Below are positions 17,983-26,307 of a stretch of DNA of 41,310 nucleotides, one piece after another. Each line of letters starts with the position of its first letter. Position 1 is the first letter of the stretch. Below the pieces are notes generated by a model. That model searched no databases. It had not been told where the DNA came from and saw only the letters and a list, made by a program, of their open reading frames with translations. Source of the DNA: Chloroflexota bacterium. Its GTDB lineage: Bacteria > Chloroflexota > Anaerolineae > Anaerolineales > Anaerolineaceae. The position numbers were made by a program, and so were the translations under genes. The DNA lies in NCBI GenBank assembly GCA_009773005.1, contig WOUT01000022.1, forward strand, positions 1 to 41,310, in the 5' to 3' direction.

Positions 17983-19269
17983 ATGACCAATCAAATCACA
18001 AGTACAACACTCGACAATGGATTAAAGGTATTTCTGAAGGAGATCCATACCTCACCGATCATCAGCCATTGGGTTTGGTACCGGGTTGGTTCGCGTTACG
18101 AAGTAAATGGAAAAACAGGTATTTCACATTGGGTTGAGCATATGCAATTCAAAGGCACGCCCACTTACCCTGCGGGAATCCTTGATCGAGCCATCTCTCG
18201 TGACGGCGGTATGTGGAACGCCTTCACTCATCTTGATTGGACCACCTTCTTCGAAACTATGCCGGCAGAAAAGATCAACCTCTCTCTTGATCTAGAAGTG
18301 GATCGAATGGTCAACAGTGTTTATGATGACTCTGAGGTGGCTTCTGAACGTACAGTAATCATTTCAGAGCGAGAAGGCAGCGAGAATGATCCTCTCTTTA
18401 AGTTGGAAGAAGCGATGCAATTGGCTGCTTTTGAGAATCACCCCTATCGAAACGAAGTGATCGGCAGTTTAGAAGATTTGCAGTCAATCCAAAGAGATGA
18501 CCTGTATCACCATTATCAAACTTACTATAACCCCGCTAACGCTGTAGTAGCAGTAGCGGGAGATTTCAATACCACTGATATGCTTGATTCCATCCAATCA
18601 CGCTATGCCAAGATTCCTGGTAAAAAAGTTGATTCGCTTGCGGATTTAAGGGAACCTGCATTGCAAGCAGAAAAACGGATCGAGGTCACCGGCCCAGGAG
18701 AAACCACCTATGTCGAAATAGTCTATCGCGCTCCTTCCGCTTCAGAAGAAGATTTCTTTGTTGTTTCAGTCCTGGATAGTTTGTTCACGGGACCAACCAG
18801 TCTGAACATGTTTGGCGGTGGCGGCGTATCCAACAAAACCAGCCGGCTCTACCGTGCTCTTGTGGAAAAAGAACTCGCAGTGAGTATTAACGGTTCACTG
18901 CAAGCTACCGCTGATCCATATCTTTATGGCATCACGATCACCGTTCGACCTGACAGCAGTCCCGAAAAAGTGTTGAAATCGCTGGATGATGAAATTTCAC
19001 GGTTGATGGGCACAATGGTCTCACAAGCTGAGATAGATCGCGCAGTCAAACAGGCGCGTGCTCTTTTTGTTTATGGCAGTGAAAACATCACAAATCAAGC
19101 CTTCTGGCTGGGATACTCAGAAATGTTCAATGAATACTCCTGGTTTCTCAACTACATCAAACGATTGGAAAAAGTTACCCCCGAGGTGTTAATGGATAAA
19201 GCAAGGGAATATTTATCCTCTCACCGAAGAGTGGTGGGTATTTATCGACCTGAGGAGAACCACTCATGA
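17983..19269 (+). CDS. M16 family zinc peptidase, catalytic member
   Basis: A 428-residue inverzincin. The active-site motif HxxEH is intact as H49-W-V-E52-H53, followed about 75 residues later by the conserved downstream Glu region (ERTVIISEREG). The C-terminal half carries the second M16 fold. The ATG at 17983 has AGAGG five bases upstream and begins at the conserved N-terminus; a start 14 codons earlier would overlap the promoter-like TGCTATATT (17942-17950). It overlaps the next gene by four bases (ATGA), and that gene encodes its probable non-catalytic partner. No signal peptide is visible, so it is probably a cytoplasmic peptide-degrading heterodimer, as in other bacterial M16B pairs. 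Confidence 0.9.
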   Translation: MTNQITSTTLDNGLKVFLKEIHTSPIISHWVWYRVGSRYEVNGKTGISHWVEHMQFKGTPTYPAGILDRAISRDGGMWNAFTHLDWTTFFETMPAEKINLSLDLEVDRMVNSVYDDSEVASERTVIISEREGSENDPLFKLEEAMQLAAFENHPYRNEVIGSLEDLQSIQRDDLYHHYQTYYNPANAVVAVAGDFNTTDMLDSIQSRYAKIPGKKVDSLADLREPALQAEKRIEVTGPGETTYVEIVYRAPSASEEDFFVVSVLDSLFTGPTSLNMFGGGGVSNKTSRLYRALVEKELAVSINGSLQATADPYLYGITITVRPDSSPEKVLKSLDDEISRLMGTMVSQAEIDRAVKQARALFVYGSENITNQAFWLGYSEMFNEYSWFLNYIKRLEKVTPEVLMDKAREYLSSHRRVVGIYRPEENHS

Positions 19270-20576
19270 GCGTTGTGATTAACAACCAACTTCAATCCTC
19301 ATTTCCAGGTCCTCATGATATTCACCGCAAAGTATTGGCAAATGGAATTACGCTGCTTACTCGCAGCAACTTCAACAGTGCTTCGGTTGTCATTTCGGGT
19401 ACTCTTGGCGCCGGCAGCCTGTTTGACCCGGCTGATAAATTGGGTTTGGCGCATTTCACCGCCCTGGCGCTTATGCGTGGGACTAAAAACGCGGATTTTC
19501 AAACCATTTTTGAGCGTCTGGAATCTGTGGGGGCAAGCCTCGGGTTTGGCGCCAGTGTTCACAACACAAGCTTGGGCGGCCGGGCGCTCGCTGAAGATTT
19601 GCCCTTGTTGGTCGACACGCTGGCTGATTGCATTCTTAACCCCACTTTCCCGGAGCAATATTTTGACCGGCTAAAAAGTCAACTCCTGACCGGTTTAGCG
19701 ATCCGCGCCCAGGATACTGCGGACATGGCTTCCCTGACATTTGACTCCCTGCTGTTTCCTGGTCACCCTTATGGACTACCAGAAGATGGATACATTGAAA
19801 CCGTTTCTGCCATTACCCGGCAGGATTTGGTTGATTTTCATGCAAATAATTACGGTCCAACGAATATGGTGATCGTGGTGGTGGGGGCGGTCAAACCCGA
19901 TTATGTCTTTGATCTATTTGATCGCGTATTAGGAAAGTGGGAAAACCCCAACCTCACCGCTAAACCTGAGTTCCCGGTTATTCATGTACCTAAAAAAACC
20001 ATTCGCGAACACATCACATTGCAAGGCAAGAGTCAGGTTGACATCGTAATGGGAACACTTGGTCCCAAACGCCACGCGCCGGAATATCTAGCTGCCTCGC
20101 TTGGCAATAACATCCTCGGCCAGTTCGGAATGATGGGACGGATCGGAGATGCCGTCCGGGAAAAAGCCGGGTTGGCTTATTACGCATCAACCAGCGTAAA
20201 CTCCTGGATCGAAAGCGGTTCCTGGGAAGTCTCTGCAGGGGTAAACCCTGAAAATATCGACAAAGCGATAAGACTGATCATAGAGGAACTGGACCGGTTT
20301 CGTTCTGAACCTGTACTGCCTTCAGAATTGGCAGATAGCCAAGAAAATTACATCGGAAGATTGCCCCTCTCGCTGGAATCCAATTCCGGAGTAGCAAACT
20401 CCATCCTTAACCTGGAGCGGTTCGCGCTTGGTTTGGATTATTTTCAACGTTACCCATCCTTGGTGCGAGAAGTGACACCCGAACAAATCTTGCAGGCTGC
20501 CCAAAAATACATCAATCCTGAATATTTGGTTATTATTTCAGCCGGTTCGAAACCAGGCAGAATAAAAACGAAATGA
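19266..20576 (+). CDS. M16 family protein, non-catalytic partner subunit
   Basis: A 436-residue M16-fold protein. At the position of HxxEH it reads H63-F-T-A66-L67, so the catalytic Glu and second zinc His are lost. The C-terminal half contains the conserved substrate-clamping region (VREKAGLAYYASTS, where the Arg/Tyr pair is typical). In bacterial M16B heterodimers, one subunit holds zinc and the other gives the R/Y pair. That matches this gene and its upstream neighbour, with which it overlaps by four bases. It overlaps acpS downstream by four bases too, so the three are one transcription and translation unit. Confidence 0.88.
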   Translation: MSVVINNQLQSSFPGPHDIHRKVLANGITLLTRSNFNSASVVISGTLGAGSLFDPADKLGLAHFTALALMRGTKNADFQTIFERLESVGASLGFGASVHNTSLGGRALAEDLPLLVDTLADCILNPTFPEQYFDRLKSQLLTGLAIRAQDTADMASLTFDSLLFPGHPYGLPEDGYIETVSAITRQDLVDFHANNYGPTNMVIVVVGAVKPDYVFDLFDRVLGKWENPNLTAKPEFPVIHVPKKTIREHITLQGKSQVDIVMGTLGPKRHAPEYLAASLGNNILGQFGMMGRIGDAVREKAGLAYYASTSVNSWIESGSWEVSAGVNPENIDKAIRLIIEELDRFRSEPVLPSELADSQENYIGRLPLSLESNSGVANSILNLERFALGLDYFQRYPSLVREVTPEQILQAAQKYINPEYLVIISAGSKPGRIKTK

Positions 20577-20956
20577 GATCTATCGCAACCGGAATTGACC
20601 TTGTGGAAATTGAGCGCTTTCAGACCCTAAATCCAAAGATCAGAGAGCGTTTTTATAAGCGGGTTTTTACACCTTCAGAATTAACAGCAGCCTCAGGGTT
20701 ATTACAAAACCTAGCAGGAAAGTTTGCTGCGAAAGAAGCCACTGCCAAAGCATTGGGCTGCGGTATCGGGGAGATCAAATGGCAGGATATTGAGATTCTG
20801 AATGATGAGAATGGAAAACCCACCCTCGTTTTGCATGACAAGGCACTCGATAACGCCCAAAATGCCTTCTGGTCTGATTGTTCCATCTCTATTTCTCATA
20901 CAACAGCTTATGCAGTCGCCATAGTCACAGCCATCATTGAAACTCCAGATCGCTAG
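20573..20956 (+). CDS. acpS: Holo-[acyl-carrier-protein] synthase
   Basis: A 127-residue 4'-phosphopantetheinyl transferase that converts apo-ACP to holo-ACP using CoA. The two signature motifs are present: GIDLVEIERF with Asp9, and GKFAAKEATAKAL with Glu55, both Mg2+ ligands. The length is normal for the AcpS trimer family. The start overlaps the stop of the M16 partner gene (ATGA), so it depends on translation of the peptidase pair. Confidence 0.93.
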   Translation: MRSIATGIDLVEIERFQTLNPKIRERFYKRVFTPSELTAASGLLQNLAGKFAAKEATAKALGCGIGEIKWQDIEILNDENGKPTLVLHDKALDNAQNAFWSDCSISISHTTAYAVAIVTAIIETPDR

Positions 20957-20968
20957 AAAGATGTCTGG

Positions 20969-21622
20969 ATGAAGTTACTTGCGGTAAGCGATACAGAGAT
21001 CGGTTTCATCTACAGCCCAATGATCACTGACCGTTTTTCAGATGTCGACCTCGTCATTTCATGCGGTGATCTCCCTTATTTTTATTTGGAATATATTGTG
21101 AGTATGCTCAATGTTCCATTATATTTTGTAAGAGGGAATCACGCCAGCAAAGTCGAATTTGTCAGCGCGGGATCTCCACGCACTTCACCATGGGGCACCA
21201 TTGACCTGCACCAACGGGTCTGTGAAGACGATACAGGTTTACTGCTGGCTGGCCTTGAAGGTTGCGTGCAGTATAACCAAGGACCTTATCAATACACGCA
21301 AGATCAATACTGGTTCAAAGTGTTTCGCTTGGTTCCGCGTCTTTTTCTTAACAAAATACGACTTGGGCGGTACCTGGATATTTTCGTAACCCACGCCCCG
21401 CCGTGGAAGATTCACGACATGGATGACCGTCCGCATCGCGGGATAAAAGCATTTAATTGGTTGATTAATGTTTTTCAACCAACTTACCATTTACATGGGC
21501 ATATCCACATTTACCGCCAGGATATGGTCATGCAAACATTGGTTGGTAAAACAAAAGTGACCAACACTTACGGATATCGAGAGATCATAATCGAGACCCC
21601 AAAAAATCGGTCTTGGAAATGA
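20969..21622 (+). CDS. Calcineurin-like metallophosphoesterase
   Basis: A 217-residue protein with the metallophosphoesterase signature blocks in order: a first Asp in AVSDTEIG, ISCGDLPYFY, FVRGNHAS, VTHAPPWKIHD and HLHGHIHIY. The first block reads D-x-E rather than the common D-x-H, which is seen in some subfamilies and may alter one metal site. It follows acpS by 12 bases. The substrate (phosphodiester, nucleotide or protein phosphate) cannot be told from sequence. Confidence 0.82.
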   Translation: MKLLAVSDTEIGFIYSPMITDRFSDVDLVISCGDLPYFYLEYIVSMLNVPLYFVRGNHASKVEFVSAGSPRTSPWGTIDLHQRVCEDDTGLLLAGLEGCVQYNQGPYQYTQDQYWFKVFRLVPRLFLNKIRLGRYLDIFVTHAPPWKIHDMDDRPHRGIKAFNWLINVFQPTYHLHGHIHIYRQDMVMQTLVGKTKVTNTYGYREIIIETPKNRSWK

Positions 21623-21649
21623 TCACTTTAATTAGAGAAAGAGTACCAT

Positions 21650-22600
21650 ATGGCGCCTTCAGATATGCAAAACAATTCGAACAGCAACCTGTCGCAACTC
21701 TCCAGGCAAGATTTTTCACGTGCATACATGAAGAGTTTTTGGAGATCCATCTTTAGCTGGATTCGCAATTCAAGCAATGAACTCCTCCCATTTGATGAAG
21801 TTCTGAAAAGTATGCCGCTGAGAGGGCAGCATTATCTCGGTTTTCGGCAGATCGAGACAGCCAAGATTATCGGATCGGTAAGCCGCTACCAGGATTTTGA
21901 CCGCGCGTTTTTGCCCCGGCAGACTCACACCCGCGCTCGCTGGGAGAGTATTGACAGGGCGTACTTTAAGGATGTCATCCTGCCGCCGATCGAAGTCTAT
22001 AAAATCGGCGAAATCTATTTTGTTAAAGACGGCAACCACCGAGTGTCTGTTGCCCAGGAACGCGGGCAAATCTACATGGATGCTTATATTATTGAAATTG
22101 ATATCCCGGGTACGTTGGATGAAAACACCAACGTGAATAATCTCGTCCTTACACATGAATATGTCAGTTTCTTGGGGCAAACCAAACTTGATCTGCTCGT
22201 CCCTGAAGAGAATTTCCGTTTTTCAATCCCCGGGCAGTATGATCGATTATTGCAGCACATTAGTGTGCATCGCTGGTTCATGGGTGAAAAGCTTAATCGA
22301 CCGGTTAATGACGAAGAAGCCGTCTTGGGTTGGTATCGTAATGTTTTTTTGCCCTTGAAAAAGATCATCCAGAAACATCAAATAATGCGAGAATTCCCGC
22401 AGCGCACAGAAACCGATTTGTATCTTTGGATTATCGAACACCGCTGGTATCTTGCCGAAGAACTGCATCGTAAGGTAAGTCTTGAATCCGCAGCAATGCA
22501 TTATGCAAAACAGTTTTCCACCCGGCCATTCCGTCATATCCGACAAATATATCACTGGATAAAGAAAAGAATCTTTAAAATAAACAAAAAAGCAGCCTGA
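21650..22600 (+). CDS. ParB-like nuclease-fold protein with DUF4032-like C-terminus
   Basis: A 316-residue protein. Residues about 45-150 resemble the ParB/Srx N-terminal fold, with the stretch FVKDGNHRVSVAQERG corresponding to the G-N-H-R ligand-binding loop. Residues about 200-295 contain repeated HRW segments (VHRWFMGEKL and EHRWYLAEEL) typical of DUF4032-like proteins. The biochemical role is not established for this group; the ParB-like fold suggests nucleotide binding or hydrolysis, which is inference. It lies 27 bases after the phosphoesterase gene and closes the M16-acpS run. Its last codons form one arm of a terminator that serves the opposite strand. Confidence 0.7.
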   Translation: MAPSDMQNNSNSNLSQLSRQDFSRAYMKSFWRSIFSWIRNSSNELLPFDEVLKSMPLRGQHYLGFRQIETAKIIGSVSRYQDFDRAFLPRQTHTRARWESIDRAYFKDVILPPIEVYKIGEIYFVKDGNHRVSVAQERGQIYMDAYIIEIDIPGTLDENTNVNNLVLTHEYVSFLGQTKLDLLVPEENFRFSIPGQYDRLLQHISVHRWFMGEKLNRPVNDEEAVLGWYRNVFLPLKKIIQKHQIMREFPQRTETDLYLWIIEHRWYLAEELHRKVSLESAAMHYAKQFSTRPFRHIRQIYHWIKKRIFKINKKAA

Positions 22601-22620
22601 AAATTCGAATCAGGCTGCTT
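22583..22620 (-). terminator. Rho-independent terminator for the small minus-strand gene
   Basis: An 11-base-pair perfect stem (AAGCAGCCTGA at 22590-22600, TCAGGCTGCTT at 22610-22620) is followed, in minus-strand direction, by a T-tract. On the plus strand it has no good T-tract and its left arm includes the stop codon of the ParB-like gene. Confidence 0.8.
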
Positions 22621-22640
22621 GCATAAAGACTAAATAAACA

Positions 22641-22892
22641 CTATGCGGTCATTGAAGACTGTTTTACGCCCAGCCAAAAATGGTTCGGGAGGATCATTTG
22701 ATTAATCTGTACGTCGACTCCGGAAGACTTGGAAGGAGTCTCAACCGCCATGCTGGGGTGAACAAAGCACAAGTTCGGTATCTGCCCATATTTTTTCTGG
22801 TAATACTCTGCTGCTCTCAAGATCTTCGTGTTGAAATCCATTTTCGGATCGTTATCAAACCAAAGCATTCCAGTGTTCATTTCTGTCTCCAT
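22641..22892 (-). CDS. Small conserved-looking protein, unknown function
   Basis: An 83-residue soluble protein, not assigned to a named family. It contains TGMLWFDNDPK, RAAEYYQKKYGQIPN and LCFVHPSM, which look like a compact alpha/beta domain. I chose the start at 22892 (GGAG 11 bases upstream) or the ATG four codons later at 22880 (GGAG six bases upstream). Longer in-frame starts up to 23018 lie upstream of the promoter and cannot be used from it. It has a consensus promoter with a palindrome between the boxes and its own terminator, so it is a tightly controlled single-gene unit. Confidence 0.75.
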   Translation of the reverse strand: METEMNTGMLWFDNDPKMDFNTKILRAAEYYQKKYGQIPNLCFVHPSMAVETPSKSSGVDVQINQMILPNHFWLGVKQSSMTA

Positions 22893-22956
22893 GTTCAAGT
22901 CTTCTCCATCTATTGCAAGTAATGCGCCACTTTTTTGGTTCCTATGTTCTATCATT

Positions 22957-22985
22957 ATTATAGAACTTAAGTTCTTACTTGTCAA
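22957..22985 (-). promoter_or_regulatory. Consensus sigma70 promoter with palindromic operator in the spacer
   Basis: On the minus strand, TTGACA (22980-22985), a 17-base spacer and TATAAT (22957-22962) form a perfect consensus promoter. The spacer contains AGAACTTAAGTTCT (22962-22975), a perfect 14-base palindrome. It matches the GAAC-N4-GTTC pattern of Gram-positive LexA (DinR) boxes. A second, imperfect inverted repeat GTTCTAT/ATAGAAC (22946-22966) overlaps the -10. A repressor bound here would block RNA polymerase; the repressor identity is inference. Confidence 0.75.
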
Positions 22986-23127
22986 TAGTGAGATTTTTTG
23001 CTGTATTAAATATTGCAATTACCAAGCCAACTTACGCTGCGCATTTGATGGATTTTTTTTTGTTTTTAAGGTATCCTTAAAAGCAACAGGAAATCAATAA
23101 TTCGACACTCTTTTTTTGGAGGTAATG

Positions 23128-23685
23128 ATGATCAAAGAAACCGTGAAAGATGCCGAACATCACATGAAAGGTGCAATTTTAGCGTTAGAGGAAGATCTCA
23201 CGGGTATCCGAACCGGCCGCGCAACACCCGCTCTCGTTGAAAAACTACCAATCGATTATTTTGGAATGCCAACACCCCTTATGCAATTAGCCTCCATTTC
23301 CATACCAGAAGCCAGATCAATATTAATTAAACCTTTTGACCCAACCACTCTAAAAGCCATCGAAAAATCGATTCTCGCTTCCGAATTAGGCCTAACTCCC
23401 AATAATGACGGGAAATCGATTCGATTAAACCTCCCACCGCTCACAGAAGAACGCCGGCGAGAATTAGTAAAAGTGGTGCGCAATCGCCTTGAAGAATCAA
23501 GAATTGCGATCCGCAATATCCGCCGAGATATCATCAAAGACCTTAAAGAATTTGAAAAAGAAAAGTTAATTTCCGAAGATGATTTAAAGGTTGGTGAAGA
23601 AGAAATTCAGAAACTGACCGATCACATGATCGCAGAGATTGACGCCATAGGCACAAAGAAAGAAAAAGAGATCATGGAGGTCTAA
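23128..23685 (+). CDS. frr: Ribosome recycling factor
   Basis: A 185-residue protein, the usual RRF length. With EF-G it splits post-termination ribosomes. The N-terminal helix, [15 protein letters not shown], the [14 protein letters not shown] block and the C-terminal [11 protein letters not shown] helix are all typical. There are two ATGs after GGAGG (23118-23122): 23125 is only two bases away and 23128 is five bases away, so 23128 is preferred, and this gives the standard length. It is followed by uppS after 15 bases. Confidence 0.95.
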   Translation: MIKETVKDAEHHMKGAILALEEDLTGIRTGRATPALVEKLPIDYFGMPTPLMQLASISIPEARSILIKPFDPTTLKAIEKSILASELGLTPNNDGKSIRLNLPPLTEERRRELVKVVRNRLEESRIAIRNIRRDIIKDLKEFEKEKLISEDDLKVGEEEIQKLTDHMIAEIDAIGTKKEKEIMEV

Positions 23686-23690
23686 CCTCC
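23676..23690 (+). promoter_or_regulatory. Hairpin carrying a Shine-Dalgarno sequence at the frr-uppS junction
   Basis: GGAGGT (23676-23681) pairs perfectly with ACCTCC (23685-23690) over a three-base loop, across the frr stop codon (23683-23685). The GGAGG lies 20 bases before the uppS ATG and no closer ribosome site is seen. Translation of frr would melt the hairpin, suggesting coupling; this is inference. Confidence 0.45.
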
Positions 23691-23700
23691 ACAACATACA

Positions 23701-24408
23701 ATGAGTGAGTTAGTGAACAAAATACCTGAACATGTTGCCATCATCATGGATGGCAATGGTCGTTGGGCTGAATCTCGCGGTTTGCCCCGATTAGAAGGGC
23801 ATCGGGCTGGAACTGAAAACCTGCGCCAGATCATTCGAGCCAGCGTTGAATTTGGCGTCAAATACCTTACAATTTATGCTTTTTCCACAGAAAATTGGGG
23901 ACGACCGAAAGATGAAGTAAACGGCTTGATCACGATCCTTGAAACAGTGATTGATCGAGAATTGAATGAACTCAACGCAGAGGGTGTTCGAATTTGCCAC
24001 CTGGGGCGACTTGAGGCAATGCCCGCCAAAGTGCGTAAAAAAGTTGAATACTCCATGCACATCACCCAAAATAACGACCAATTGATCCTAAACGTAGCCT
24101 GGAACTATGGCGGCCGTGACGAGATCGTGCACGCCATCCAAAAGATCATTCAGGCAAGTGTCCCTGCAGAACAGGTCACAGAAGCATTAGTCAGCAAGAA
24201 TCTGTTTACACAAGGGTCACCCGACCCTGACCTCATTATCCGTACTTCTGGTGAAATGCGCGTCAGCAATTTTTTGATTTGGCAGTCAGCCTATTCTGAA
24301 TGGTATGTCACTCCCACATTGTGGCCTGATTTTAACAAAGAAGAATATAAGAAGGCAATTGATGCGTATGGGCACCGAAAACGACGTTTTGGAAAACTTG
24401 ATCAATAA
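23701..24408 (+). CDS. uppS: Isoprenyl (undecaprenyl) diphosphate synthase
   Basis: A 235-residue cis-prenyltransferase making the C55 lipid carrier for peptidoglycan and other glycans from farnesyl-PP and isopentenyl-PP. The catalytic Asp17 in IIMDGNGRWA, the TIYAFSTENWGRP block, NVAWNYGGRDE and the C-terminal RTSGEMRVSNFLIWQ and SEWYVTPTLWPDF blocks are all present. Its last 47 bases overlap the cdsA frame. This is the widespread frr-uppS-cdsA order. Confidence 0.94.
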   Translation: MSELVNKIPEHVAIIMDGNGRWAESRGLPRLEGHRAGTENLRQIIRASVEFGVKYLTIYAFSTENWGRPKDEVNGLITILETVIDRELNELNAEGVRICHLGRLEAMPAKVRKKVEYSMHITQNNDQLILNVAWNYGGRDEIVHAIQKIIQASVPAEQVTEALVSKNLFTQGSPDPDLIIRTSGEMRVSNFLIWQSAYSEWYVTPTLWPDFNKEEYKKAIDAYGHRKRRFGKLDQ

Positions 24409-25234
24409 AAATACAACCAAAGACGTTTCACTTTTAAAGCGCCTAATCGTCATTGATATCATGGTGCCAACAGTGGTCATCTTCGCGTTCGCGGGAGGGT
24501 GGCCATTTACAATCTTTGTGACATTCGTGTTGTGTGTGGCAGGCTGGGAGTTCTGGCGGATTTTTACAAAAGGTGGATATACTCCTTCACTGATTGTGAT
24601 GTTAACTTTCATTGCATCCGCAGTCGTCATGCGGTACCTTTGGGGACTAGTCTATATGGACGTTTGGCTAGCTGTATTGATTTTGACGTCCATGTTCATA
24701 CACATTGTTCTGCAGCAAAAAGGGGATCACAAAACTGGATCAAGTTTCGCCTTGACCGTCAGCGGCGCGGTATATCTGGGTTGGCTTGGCGGTTATGCAA
24801 TCTCGGTGCGTACTCTTGAACACGGTTTGTTGTGGGTACTGCTCGTCTTTCCAGTCATTTCGCTGGCTGATTCAGGCGCTTATATTTTTGGTAGGTTGTT
24901 TGGAAAGCACAAAATGCTGACCGTGGTCAGCCCCAAGAAAAGCTGGGAAGGCTATATCGGCGGAATCATCGTTGGCGGCCTTGGTGGTTGGGGACTCGCC
25001 GCGCTCTGGCATATTGTATCTCAATCCATCTTGCCCATTCATGGTTTGATCCTGGGTATTGTGATCTCTGTCCTTGCTCCAATCGGAGATTTTGGCGAAA
25101 GTATGATCAAACGGCAATTCTCAATCAAAGACTCCAGCAACATCCTGCCTGGCCATGGAGGTTTCCTTGATCGTATCGATTCTTCATTATGGGCAGCAGT
25201 GATCGGCTATTATTTGGTTTTGTTCATCAGATAG
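24362..25234 (+). CDS. cdsA: Phosphatidate cytidylyltransferase (CDP-diacylglycerol synthase)
   Basis: A 290-residue membrane enzyme with about eight helices that makes CDP-diacylglycerol from CTP and phosphatidic acid. The family signature is clear near the C-terminus: ESMIKRQFSIKDSSN followed by LPGHGGFLDRIDS. The start at 24362 lies inside the end of uppS, with AGAAGG six bases upstream; a second ATG two codons later is also possible. Upstream in-frame starts within uppS would add residues without similarity to the family. Confidence 0.9.
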   Translation: MRMGTENDVLENLINKNTTKDVSLLKRLIVIDIMVPTVVIFAFAGGWPFTIFVTFVLCVAGWEFWRIFTKGGYTPSLIVMLTFIASAVVMRYLWGLVYMDVWLAVLILTSMFIHIVLQQKGDHKTGSSFALTVSGAVYLGWLGGYAISVRTLEHGLLWVLLVFPVISLADSGAYIFGRLFGKHKMLTVVSPKKSWEGYIGGIIVGGLGGWGLAALWHIVSQSILPIHGLILGIVISVLAPIGDFGESMIKRQFSIKDSSNILPGHGGFLDRIDSSLWAAVIGYYLVLFIR

Positions 25235-25268
25235 GTGATTTTCAGCCTATTCATGCAAAAGGATATGA

Positions 25269-26255
25269 ATGATCGATACCACACCGACACGTAACCTGGC
25301 ACTTGATCTAGTGAGAGTCACCGAAGCAGCTGCCCTGGCTGCCGGACGGCACATGGGGCGCGGAGACAAGATCCGCGCTGACCGCGCTGCGGTTGATGCC
25401 ATGCGTTTGATGCTCAACACCGTCCAAATGGACGGCGTTATCGTCATTGGCGAGGGTGAAAAAGATGAAGCCCCCATGTTATTTAATGGCGAAAAGTTGG
25501 GCACAGGGGTTGCCCCGCAAGTTGATATTGCAGTAGATCCGATAGAAGGAACCCGACCACTTGCTCTTGGACTGTCAAACTCAATTGCCACAGTTGCCTT
25601 GGCTCCACGCGGAACAATGTTCAACCCCGGTCCTTTCTTTTATATGAGCAAGATCGCAGTCGGCCCGATTGCAAAGGATTTGATCGATATTGACGCCCCG
25701 ATTGCCGACAACCTTATCAAGGTCGCCAAAGCCAAAGGTGAACACGTGGAAGACCTTACAGTTGTGGTATTAGACCGGCCGCGGCACGATAAATTGATCG
25801 CGGAGATTCGCAAAGCCGGTGCGCGCATCCGTCTCATTCCGGATGGTGACGTGGCGGGCGCCTTGATGACCGCAATGCCAGAAACAAATATCGATATGCT
25901 ACTGGGGATTGGCGGCACCCCTGAAGGCGTGCTGGCTGCTGCAGGGTTGCGCTGCATGGGTGGAACGATCATGGGTAAACTGTATCCTCGTAATCAATTG
26001 GAGATTGAACAGGCAAAAAAGTTAGGGTTGGATATTAACAAACCTCTTTTGATGGATGACCTGATCTCGTCTGAAGATGTTTTCTTCGCCGCAACAGGGA
26101 TCACGTCAGGGGATTTACTTGAAGGTGTTTCATATTTTAGAGACGGGGCAAAAACGGACAGCCTCGTGATGCGCGGGTTAACCGGCACTGTGCGGCGCAT
26201 AATTGCAACTCACCGGTTGAGCAAACTTTCCGAAATCAGTTCCATTCAATATTGA
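25269..26255 (+). CDS. glpX: Class II fructose-1,6-bisphosphatase (GlpX type)
   Basis: A 328-residue enzyme of gluconeogenesis that removes the 1-phosphate of fructose-1,6-bisphosphate. The GlpX motifs are present: VIVIGEGEKDEAPML and VDPIEGTRPLALG for metal binding, PRHDKLIAEIR, and IGGTPEGVLAAAG. The start has AAGGA six bases upstream. It follows cdsA by 34 bases and may be co-transcribed with it. It ends at a bidirectional terminator, facing the SIMPL gene. Confidence 0.93.
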   Translation: MIDTTPTRNLALDLVRVTEAAALAAGRHMGRGDKIRADRAAVDAMRLMLNTVQMDGVIVIGEGEKDEAPMLFNGEKLGTGVAPQVDIAVDPIEGTRPLALGLSNSIATVALAPRGTMFNPGPFFYMSKIAVGPIAKDLIDIDAPIADNLIKVAKAKGEHVEDLTVVVLDRPRHDKLIAEIRKAGARIRLIPDGDVAGALMTAMPETNIDMLLGIGGTPEGVLAAAGLRCMGGTIMGKLYPRNQLEIEQAKKLGLDINKPLLMDDLISSEDVFFAATGITSGDLLEGVSYFRDGAKTDSLVMRGLTGTVRRIIATHRLSKLSEISSIQY

Positions 26256-26256
26256 G

Positions 26257-26290
26257 ATAAAGAGGCATCACATCTGCGACGCCTCTTTAT
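26257..26290. terminator. Bidirectional terminator between glpX and the SIMPL gene
   Basis: A perfect 10-base-pair stem ATAAAGAGGC (26257-26266) / GCCTCTTTAT (26281-26290) lies between convergent genes. The A/T ends of the stem give a short T-run in each direction. Confidence 0.7.
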
Positions 26291-26307
26291 TATGTTCACT
26301 TGAAGAG

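Noticed and set aside
22893-23018. N-terminal extension of the 83-residue protein
   Set aside because: It would cover the consensus promoter and operator and the translated stretch looks non-coding.
23116-23127. TTG or first ATG as start of frr
   Set aside because: The TTG overlaps the ribosome site and the first ATG is only two bases from it; the second ATG has normal spacing and gives the standard 185 residues.
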